From positions 1-19,069 of the forward strand of contig DASZLD010000214.1 of assembly GCA_035552655.1 (NCBI GenBank): 19,069 nt of DNA. The letters run 5' to 3'. The notes under the pieces are model-generated. The model searched no databases, was not told the DNA's origin, and saw only the letters and a program-made list of their open reading frames with translations. Both the position numbers and the translations under genes were made by a program. Of this stretch, positions 13,653-19,069 are shown in pieces; the first letter of the stretch is position 1; each line of letters begins with the position of its first letter. This DNA is from DASXMT01 sp035552655 (lineage in GTDB: Bacteria; Actinomycetota; Acidimicrobiia; Acidimicrobiales; RAAP-2).

Positions 13653-15104
13653 ATGGCCGATCATGCAGTGGTGATTGCCGGAGGGGGTCCGACGGGAATG
13701 ATGCTGGCGGCAGAGTTGACGTTGGCGGGGATCGATGTGGCAATCGTCGAGCGGCGCGCCACCCAGGAGCTCGACAGCTCGCGCTCCCGCGGTCTGCACT
13801 CGCGCACCATCGAGGTGCTCGATCAGCGCGGCGTCGCCGATCGGTTCCTGGCCGAGGGGCAGGCGATGCAGGTCCAGGCGTTCGCCGGGATCCCGTTGGA
13901 CATCAGCGACTTCCCCACCCGCCACAACTACGGGCTTGCGCTGTTGCAGAGCCACTTCGAGCGGATACTGGCCGCCTGGGTCGGCGAGCTGGGGGTGCCG
14001 ATCGTTCGCCAACGTGAGGTCACGGGCTTGGCCCAGGAGGACACCGGCGTCAACGTCGAGCTGTCCGACGGCCAGTCGCTCCGGGCGGACTACCTCGTTG
14101 GGTGCGACGGAGGACGCAGTGTGATCCGAAAGGCCGCTGGCATCGAGTTCCCTGGCTGGGATCCGTCGACCAGCTGGCTGATCGCAGAGGTCGAGACGGA
14201 AGAGGTGCCGGAGTTCGGTGTGCGCGGCGGGGGTGGCATCGGCCCTGCGGAGGGAGGGCGGGTTGGGATCGTACTGACCGAACCGCAGCTCGAACACACC
14301 AGCGAGCCCACCCTGCAGGAGGTCAGCCAGGCACTCATCGCCGTCGACGGGACGGACTACGGGGTGCACAGCCCAATCTGGATCTCCCGTTTCACCGACA
14401 TGACCCGGCAGGCGGCCTCTTACCGCAAGGGACGGGTACTGCTCGCCGGCGACGCCGCACACGTGCATTCCCCCCAAGGCGGACAGGGCCTCAATGTCGG
14501 TGTGCAGGATGCCGTGAACCTCGGATGGAAGCTGGCCCGGGTGGTCAACGGGACATCACCAGAGGGCCTCCTGGACACCTACCAGGCCGAGCGGCACCCG
14601 GTCGGAGCCCGCGTGCTGCACAACACCATGGCGCAGGGCGCGCTCCGGGGCACGGACGAGCGCACTGATGCGTTGCGCGACACCGTGACCGAGCTGCTGG
14701 GCATGGACGAGCCTCGCAAGCGGTTCGCCGGGATGATGTCCGGTCTCGACGTTCGATACGACCTCGGCGAGGGCCACCCCCTACTCGGACGGCGCATGCC
14801 CGATCTGGACCTGGTGACCGCCGACGGCCCGCTGCGGGTCTTCACCTTGCTGCACCAGGCCAAGCCGGTGCTGGTCAACCTGGATGAGCCCGGCGCCTGT
14901 GACATCACGCCATGGGTTGACCGGGTCCCGATCATCGATGCTGCCTATGACGGCCGTTGGGAGCTTCCGGTCGTTGGCCAGGTGACGGCCCCTACGGCCG
15001 TGTTGATCCGGCCCGACGGACATGTCGCCTGGGTGGGGGACGGGACCCAACTGGGGCTCCCTGAGGCCCTTACCACCTGGTTCGGACCGCCCACTGCGGC
15101 GTAG
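13653..15104 (+). CDS. FAD-dependent aromatic-type monooxygenase (PHBH family, Rox/PgaE-like)
   Basis: A 483-residue flavoprotein. ATG 13653 is chosen because AGAGGGGG lies 6 bases upstream and the FAD fold starts at once; ATG 13647 is an alternative. Motifs in order: FAD dinucleotide site VVIAGGGPTGMMLAAEL (6-22), Arg in SRGLHSRTIEVLDQRG (46-60), DG motif DYLVGCDGGRSVIRK (146-160), and GD motif RVLLAGDAAHVHSPQGGQGLN (261-281). The C-terminal third (about 375-475) with PLLGRRMPDLDL and TAVLIRPDGHVAWVG is the thioredoxin-like domain of the PgaE/MhpA/rifampicin-monooxygenase branch. It likely hydroxylates an aromatic or polyketide compound using NAD(P)H and O2. A sigma factor of the ECF41 type is encoded 176 bases downstream; such factors often sit next to an oxidoreductase gene. 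Confidence 0.93.
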   Translation: MADHAVVIAGGGPTGMMLAAELTLAGIDVAIVERRATQELDSSRSRGLHSRTIEVLDQRGVADRFLAEGQAMQVQAFAGIPLDISDFPTRHNYGLALLQSHFERILAAWVGELGVPIVRQREVTGLAQEDTGVNVELSDGQSLRADYLVGCDGGRSVIRKAAGIEFPGWDPSTSWLIAEVETEEVPEFGVRGGGGIGPAEGGRVGIVLTEPQLEHTSEPTLQEVSQALIAVDGTDYGVHSPIWISRFTDMTRQAASYRKGRVLLAGDAAHVHSPQGGQGLNVGVQDAVNLGWKLARVVNGTSPEGLLDTYQAERHPVGARVLHNTMAQGALRGTDERTDALRDTVTELLGMDEPRKRFAGMMSGLDVRYDLGEGHPLLGRRMPDLDLVTADGPLRVFTLLHQAKPVLVNLDEPGACDITPWVDRVPIIDAAYDGRWELPVVGQVTAPTAVLIRPDGHVAWVGDGTQLGLPEALTTWFGPPTAA

Positions 15105-15245
15105 CCCGGCTGGGCGACAGGTGGGGCCCCGCACCGGCTCAGCGGATCAGGAGGATCTGGAAGGCTGGCGGCATGGGCGTGGCCGGATTCGTGGTTGGGG
15201 CAGGACAGGTCCTCCTGGTCACGTTCGCCACCCTTGAGGCGTCAT

Positions 15246-15258
15246 AGCTGTGACAGCT
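15246..15258. promoter_or_regulatory. Perfect palindrome upstream of the ECF41-like sigma gene
   Basis: AGCTGT-G-ACAGCT is a perfect 13-base inverted repeat 22 bases before the sigma-factor ATG. TGTGAC occurs again at 15272-15277. On the minus strand the region contains TGTCACA, resembling the -35 motif known for ECF41 promoters, but the matching -10 (CGTC) is not at the expected distance. It could be an operator; the function is unproven. Confidence 0.35.
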
Positions 15259-15280
15259 GGGGCCGAGGAAGTGTGACGAG

Positions 15281-16159
15281 ATGGACGAACAGGACTGGCT
15301 GGCGGCCCGCTTTGACGAGCATCGGGGACATCTCATCGCCGTTGCCTACCGGATGCTCGGCTCGCTGGCCGAGGCCGAGGACGCGGTACAGGACACCTGG
15401 CTACGGCTCAGCCGGAGCGACGCCAACGCCATCGAGAACCTGGGGGGATGGCTGATGACGGTGGTGAGCCGGGTCTGCTTGAACGTGCTCCGGTCACGCG
15501 TCCGGCGGGGTGAGACCCAACTCGACGCCCAGTCCCCAGAGTCGGCCGGCGGTCATGAGAGCAGGCTGGATCCTCAGGAAGAGGCGGTTCTGGCCGATGC
15601 CGTGGGGCTGGCCCTGCTCGTGGTGCTCGACACGCTCAACCCGGCCGAGAGGCTGGCGTTCGTGCTCCACGATATGTTCGCCGTCCCTTTCGAGGAGATC
15701 GGCGCCGTCGTCGGCCGCAGTCCCGCCGCGGCGCGACAGTTGGCCAGCCGGGCTCGCCGGCGGGTCCGGGGAACCCCCGCAGTTCCCCCATCGGACCTCG
15801 AACGGCAGCGTGAGGTCGTCGAAGCATTCCTGGCTGCCTCGCGCCACGGCGACTTTGATGCGTTGGTCGCTGTCCTCGATCCCGAAGTCGAGCTCCGAGC
15901 GGACAAAACGGCGATCGCTCGCGGCACCGCCGGCCTGCTTCGGGGGCCGGCGGCCGTGGCCGAGGCATCGCTGATCCACCGGGCCCGGCTGGCCCGAACT
16001 GCGCTGGTGAACGGCGAGATGGGAGTAGTCGTGGCCCCACGCGGCCGCCTCTACCTCGTGCTGCGCCCGGTGGTTCGTGGACAGCGGATCGCGTCCATCG
16101 AGGTAGTGGCCGACCCCGATTCGCTGCGCCAGCTCGAGATCGCCGTGCCCGAGGACTGA
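15281..16159 (+). CDS. ECF41/SigJ-like sigma factor with C-terminal SnoaL-like domain
   Basis: A 292-residue RNA polymerase sigma subunit. Region 2 is DWLAARFDEHRGHLIAVAYR and MLGSLAEAEDAVQDTWLRL (about 5-45), followed by GGWLMTVVSRVCLNVLRSR. Region 4 is LDTLNPAERLAFVLHDMF, then VPFEEIGAVVGRSPAAARQL (about 116-155). From about 172 an NTF2/SnoaL-like domain follows (VVEAFLAASRHGDFDALVAVLDPEVEL), which regulates activity in place of a separate anti-sigma factor in ECF41 proteins. The linker lacks the WLPEP block, and the later motifs are degenerate (ADPDSLRQL where NPDKL is usual). GAGGAAG lies 9 bases before the ATG. Targets are often a neighbouring oxidoreductase; here the FAD monooxygenase upstream is the candidate. 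A terminator follows. Confidence 0.92.
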   Translation: MDEQDWLAARFDEHRGHLIAVAYRMLGSLAEAEDAVQDTWLRLSRSDANAIENLGGWLMTVVSRVCLNVLRSRVRRGETQLDAQSPESAGGHESRLDPQEEAVLADAVGLALLVVLDTLNPAERLAFVLHDMFAVPFEEIGAVVGRSPAAARQLASRARRRVRGTPAVPPSDLERQREVVEAFLAASRHGDFDALVAVLDPEVELRADKTAIARGTAGLLRGPAAVAEASLIHRARLARTALVNGEMGVVVAPRGRLYLVLRPVVRGQRIASIEVVADPDSLRQLEIAVPED

Positions 16160-16192
16160 CCGGAAGGCAGGAAACCCGGCGACGATCGGACA

Positions 16193-16216
16193 AAAGCCCA
16201 CCATGGAGTGGGTTTT
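16193..16216 (+). terminator. Rho-independent terminator after the sigma-factor gene
   Basis: AAAGCCCAC (16193-16201) pairs with GTGGGTTTT (16208-16216) through nine pairs including one G-U, around the loop CATGGA, and the stem ends in a TTTT tract on the plus strand. It lies 33 bases after the sigma-factor stop and, because of its A-tract, could also work weakly on the minus strand. Confidence 0.7.
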
Positions 16217-16302
16217 CGCCCGCGCCTCGCTTCGCCCACCCGGCCCCGCAGCTCGTGTGACCCCGCTCGTGTGGCACCATCAGCGCACACCAGGGGGTAC
16301 AT

Positions 16303-17283
16303 ATGACCGACGGGCGTCCCGCTCCGCTTCGCAACCGGCTTACCGATCTCTTGGGCGTCGACTATCCCATCGTCCAAGCGCCGATGGGATACATCGCCCG
16401 TGCCCCACTGGCCTCAGCCGTATCCAACGCCGGCGCCCTGGGGATCGTCGAGACGTCGTCGGGCCGCCTGGACCAGGTGCGTGACGAGATGCTGGCCATG
16501 CGGGAGCTGACGGACAAGCCCTGGGGAGTCAACATCGCCCAGATGTTCGTGGTCGACGACGACATCGTGGCCTTCGTGGCCGGCCTCGGCGTCTCGTTCG
16601 TCACCACCTCGGCCGGCGACCCGGCGCGTTTCACCGGACCATTGCACGACGCCGGCATCACCGTGTTCCACGTGGTGCCCTCGCTTCGGGCCGCAGCCAA
16701 GGCGGTGGCGGCCGGGGTCGACGGGTTGGTGGTCGAAGGGGGCGAGGGCGGTGGGTTCAAGAACACCAAGCCGGTGGCCACCATCGTCCTGGTTCCCCAG
16801 ATCCGACGGCACTTCGACCTGCCGGTGATCGCCGCCGGTGGCATCTCCGACGGCCCGGCCATGGCCGCCGCCTTCGCCCTGGGGGCCGATGGGGTGCAGA
16901 TGGGCACCCGCATGGTCTCGGCGGCCGAGTCCCCGGTGCACGCCAACTACAAGCAACTGGTGGTCGACGCCGACGCCACCGACACGGTGGTTCTGAGTGC
17001 CCACTCCAGCCCGGCCTATCGGGTCATGCGCACCCCGCTTACCGAGTCCCTGGAGCAGGAGCCGGCGGTGCGCATGCACGAGAGGGTCGGCATGGACGGT
17101 GTCCTCGAGCTCTACTTTCAGGGCAACCTGGACGCCGGCTTTGCTTTCGGTGGCCAGGTGGCCGGCCTGGTCAGCTCGGTGATGCCGGTACAGGAGATCA
17201 TCGAGAGCACCATGTCCGGTTTCTATGCGACCGTGGACCGTCTGAGCGACGTTGCCGGTGCCGATCGGAGCCCGCAACGCTAG
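16303..17283 (+). CDS. Nitronate monooxygenase-family / NAD(P)H-dependent flavin oxidoreductase
   Basis: A 326-residue FMN TIM-barrel protein with AGGGGG about 6 bases before ATG 16303. It begins NRLTDLLGVDYPIVQAPMGY, the N-terminal signature of 2-nitropropane dioxygenase-like enzymes (also FabK-like reductases). The FMN phosphate site is PVIAAGGISDGPAMAAA (174-190) and LGADGVQMGTRM (193-204), both intact. The catalytic-histidine segment, normally E-x-GGH-G, reads VEGGEGGGFKNTKP (144-157), so Phe replaces His. It is therefore unlikely to be a true nitronate monooxygenase; a flavin reductase or other role in an actinobacterial subgroup is more plausible. The 2-hydroxyacid dehydrogenase follows 103 bases downstream on the same strand and may share its transcript. 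Confidence 0.9.
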   Translation: MTDGRPAPLRNRLTDLLGVDYPIVQAPMGYIARAPLASAVSNAGALGIVETSSGRLDQVRDEMLAMRELTDKPWGVNIAQMFVVDDDIVAFVAGLGVSFVTTSAGDPARFTGPLHDAGITVFHVVPSLRAAAKAVAAGVDGLVVEGGEGGGFKNTKPVATIVLVPQIRRHFDLPVIAAGGISDGPAMAAAFALGADGVQMGTRMVSAAESPVHANYKQLVVDADATDTVVLSAHSSPAYRVMRTPLTESLEQEPAVRMHERVGMDGVLELYFQGNLDAGFAFGGQVAGLVSSVMPVQEIIESTMSGFYATVDRLSDVAGADRSPQR

Positions 17284-17386
17284 AGCCCGACCAGGGCGCC
17301 GCCCGCCGCCACAGACCTCCTCGGAGCCAGGCGCGATGATCTCGAGTGGCAAGAGCGGCTCGAACGGCACAAGCGAAGGGGGACCA

Positions 17387-18361
17387 GTGGGCACGAACTT
17401 CAAGGTGGCGGTCCTGGACGACTATCAGCACGTCGCCGAGACCTCGGGGCCTTGGCACCTCCTCCCCAACGAGGTGGAGGTCGAGTACTTCCACGATCAT
17501 CTATCGGACGAGGGAGCCGTGGCCGAACGGCTTTCGCCCTTCCAGGCCGTGGTGGCCATGCGGGAACGGACGCCGTTCCCGGCATCGCTCCTCAGCCAGC
17601 TGACCAATCTGCACCTGCTCATCACCACCGGGCCGTTCAACGCGGTGATCGACGTGGCCGACGCCTCCAGCCGCGGTGTCATCGTCTGCGGCACGGGCGG
17701 CAAGCGGCTCCCAGGCTCCGACCCGACGGCCGAGCTCACCTGGGGGCTCATCCTGGCCACGGCCCGCCACATCCCGCTGGAGGACCGGGGCGTGCGCACC
17801 GGCCACTGGCAGCAGACGGTGGGCACCTACCTCTACGGCAAGACGCTGGCGCTTTTGGGACTCGGTCACATGGGCTCGGCCGTCGCCCGGGTGGGCCAGG
17901 CTTTCGGCATGAAGACGATCGCCTGGAGCCCGAACTTGACTGAGGAACGAGCCCAGCAGGGGGGTGCCGAGCTGGTGTCCAAAGAGGACCTGTTCCGGAT
18001 GGCCGACGTCCTGTCCGTCCATCTCGTGTTGAGCGATCGCACCCGGGGCATCGTGGGGGAGCACGAGCTCTCGCTCATGAAGCCGACCGCCTACCTCATC
18101 AACACCTCGCGGGGACCGCTCGTCTCCGAGGAGGCCCTGGTCGCCGCGCTTCAGGCCGGTCGGATGGCCGGGGCTGGCCTCGACGTCTTCGATCCCGAGC
18201 CCCTCCCGCCCAGCCATCCGCTGTGCTCGATGGACAACGTGGTGCTCACCCCTCACCTCGGCTATGTCACCGAAGGGACGTACGCGTCCTTTTTCACCCA
18301 GATCGTCGAGGACATCAGCGCGTACCTGGAGGGAGCACCGATCCGGGTCATCGCCGGCTAG
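17387..18361 (+). CDS. D-isomer-specific 2-hydroxyacid dehydrogenase
   Basis: A 324-residue NAD-dependent dehydrogenase. GTG 17387 is selected because GAAGGGGGA lies about 4 bases upstream and the domain starts there with FKVAVLDDYQ; ATG 17336 would add 17 Gly/Ser-rich residues with no domain. The NAD site is KTLALLGLGHMGSAVARVG (152-170, GxGxxG at 158-163). The catalytic triad is complete: Arg242 (INTSRGPLVSEEAL), Glu271 (DVFDPEPLP) and His290 (LTPHLGY). The group with the VLDDYQ start resembles D-3-phosphoglycerate dehydrogenase-like proteins found in many actinobacteria and proteobacteria; the exact hydroxyacid is unknown. It follows the NMO-like flavoprotein by 103 bases. It converges with the carboxylesterase gene, 12 bases away. 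Confidence 0.93.
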   Translation: MGTNFKVAVLDDYQHVAETSGPWHLLPNEVEVEYFHDHLSDEGAVAERLSPFQAVVAMRERTPFPASLLSQLTNLHLLITTGPFNAVIDVADASSRGVIVCGTGGKRLPGSDPTAELTWGLILATARHIPLEDRGVRTGHWQQTVGTYLYGKTLALLGLGHMGSAVARVGQAFGMKTIAWSPNLTEERAQQGGAELVSKEDLFRMADVLSVHLVLSDRTRGIVGEHELSLMKPTAYLINTSRGPLVSEEALVAALQAGRMAGAGLDVFDPEPLPPSHPLCSMDNVVLTPHLGYVTEGTYASFFTQIVEDISAYLEGAPIRVIAG

Positions 18362-18373
18362 CCGACGCCGGCC

Positions 18374-19069
18374 CTACCCCATGAACGGCGCTCGGCCGGC
18401 GGGCGACCACAAGCCGTCCCAGGCCGCAGCGATGTCGGCCAGCGGATCGGCACCCAGCGAGCAGGGGGTGTCCAGCAGCACGGTCTGGCGTTCCGGGATG
18501 ACGTAGCGGGGCCACTCGCCCACCTCGGCGATCTCCGGGGTGCCGTCACGACTGAACGTGCTCCAGGCGTGGACGTGCTGGCGGGCCAGCTCGCTGGCCC
18601 CCGACCCGGCGCGCAGAAACTCGCTCCAGCCGGCCCGGTCCAGGGTGTCGAAGGTGAAGGGCAGGTCGATGGCGTGGAATGCCCCCGGGTCCCACTGGCC
18701 AGGGACGGGCGGTCCGCTCCAACCGAACTGGGCCATGTAGGTGCGCCCACCGTTGGCCGCATGGCTGTCGACCACACGGCGAGCCGGCAGCCGCATCACC
18801 CCGTCGGTCTGGATGGCCGCCCACAGGTCCGATGGCTGGGTGCGCCCTTGCCGGCCGAGCAGATCGCCATAGAAGTCAACCAACTGGCGGGCTCGCTCCG
18901 GGCCGGGGTCCGAGCCCAGGCGCACGGTCAGGTATCGGCGGGTCGAGGCGGCCAAGCTGTCCAGGCCGGCGGCATCGGCTGCCGGGTTGGGATAGAGACG
19001 CATCTCGTCGGTCGTCGAGCTCACCAGCAGATCCACCTCGGCCCCGGCGCCGGCAGCCATGGCCGCAGA
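18374..19069 (-). CDS. Carboxylesterase type B family, C-terminal part, cut by window edge
   Basis: The frame is open from the right edge (19069) to the stop at 18374, giving 231 residues of the C-terminal half; the N-terminal half with the nucleophile serine lies outside. An internal ATG at 19060 is not the true start, because the frame and family similarity continue beyond it. Visible family parts are AEVDLLVSSTTDEMRLYPNP (the stretch after the catalytic acid region), then FGWSGPPVPGQWDPGAFHAIDLPFTF, in which the catalytic His is encoded at 18676-18674, then WSTFSRDGTPEIAEVGEWPRY near the end. Such alpha/beta hydrolases cleave esters of small or lipid alcohols. The organism-level role is unknown. 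It converges with the 2-hydroxyacid dehydrogenase gene. Confidence 0.87.
   Translation of the reverse strand, partial: SAAMAAGAGAEVDLLVSSTTDEMRLYPNPAADAAGLDSLAASTRRYLTVRLGSDPGPERARQLVDFYGDLLGRQGRTQPSDLWAAIQTDGVMRLPARRVVDSHAANGGRTYMAQFGWSGPPVPGQWDPGAFHAIDLPFTFDTLDRAGWSEFLRAGSGASELARQHVHAWSTFSRDGTPEIAEVGEWPRYVIPERQTVLLDTPCSLGADPLADIAAAWDGLWSPAGRAPFMG

Noticed and set aside
15139..15336. Small minus-strand frame between the monooxygenase and sigma genes
   Set aside because: No ribosome site, no recognisable fold, and it overlaps the start of the sigma gene.
13653..18361. Secondary-metabolite biosynthetic cluster
   Set aside because: There is one FAD hydroxylase but no polyketide synthase, NRPS, terpene or RiPP core gene; neighbouring enzymes belong to separate transcription units.

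Overview
The window looks like an ordinary chromosomal stretch of a high-GC actinobacterium. The class Acidimicrobiia is my best guess, not a proof. Reasons: very G/C-rich third codon positions on both strands; two enzymes of families that use cofactor F420 (an LLM-class oxidoreductase and a PPOX-class protein); a eukaryote/archaeon-type prolyl-tRNA synthetase; typical actinobacterial families (ECF41/SigJ-like sigma factor, LCM-type methyltransferase, DUF3224, XRE-cupin regulator); and several genes whose -10 box sits 5-6 bases before the start codon, as in leaderless actinobacterial transcripts. I see no rRNA, tRNA, CRISPR array, transposase or phage gene.

Layout. 1-312 (-): end-truncated small membrane protein. 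504-1897 (+): tight operon of a ribbon-helix-helix regulator, a VOC-fold protein and an LCM-type methyltransferase, preceded by a triple 8-bp repeat. 1999-3411 (+): proS. 3441-3930: NTF2-like gene (-) divergent from a MerR regulator (+, to 4758) with a textbook 19-bp-spacer MerR promoter. 4783-5136 (-): frameshifted remnant of a serine hydrolase. 5133-6755: SDR/epimerase gene (-) divergent from a TetR regulator (+), with two operator-like repeats between. 6852-7259 (+): PPOX/F420 protein. 7401-8344 (+): DUF3224 gene translationally coupled to a MarR regulator with a C-terminal four-cysteine motif. 8362-10138 (-): probable two-gene operon of an LLM oxidoreductase and a classical SDR. 10461-12013 (+): DMT-family membrane protein, then a PhnB-like VOC protein. 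12084-13432: XRE-cupin regulator (-) divergent from a class I methyltransferase (+). 13653-16159 (+): FAD aromatic monooxygenase and ECF41-like sigma factor, closed by a terminator hairpin. 16303-18361 (+): flavin oxidoreductase of the nitronate monooxygenase family and a D-2-hydroxyacid dehydrogenase. 18374-19069 (-): C-terminal part of a carboxylesterase cut by the window edge.

Biologically the window is a collection of small regulator-plus-enzyme modules. Redox and xenobiotic-type enzymes (SDRs, F420 and flavin enzymes, FAD hydroxylase, 2-hydroxyacid dehydrogenase, esterase) are interspersed with local regulators, often divergently arranged. There is no single pathway I can defend. The most distinctive signals are the CTAG repeat at the RHH operon, the MerR and TetR promoter architectures, the recurrent leaderless-type starts, the cysteine motif of the MarR protein, and key-residue losses in ProS (zinc cysteines) and in the nitronate monooxygenase-like protein (catalytic histidine).
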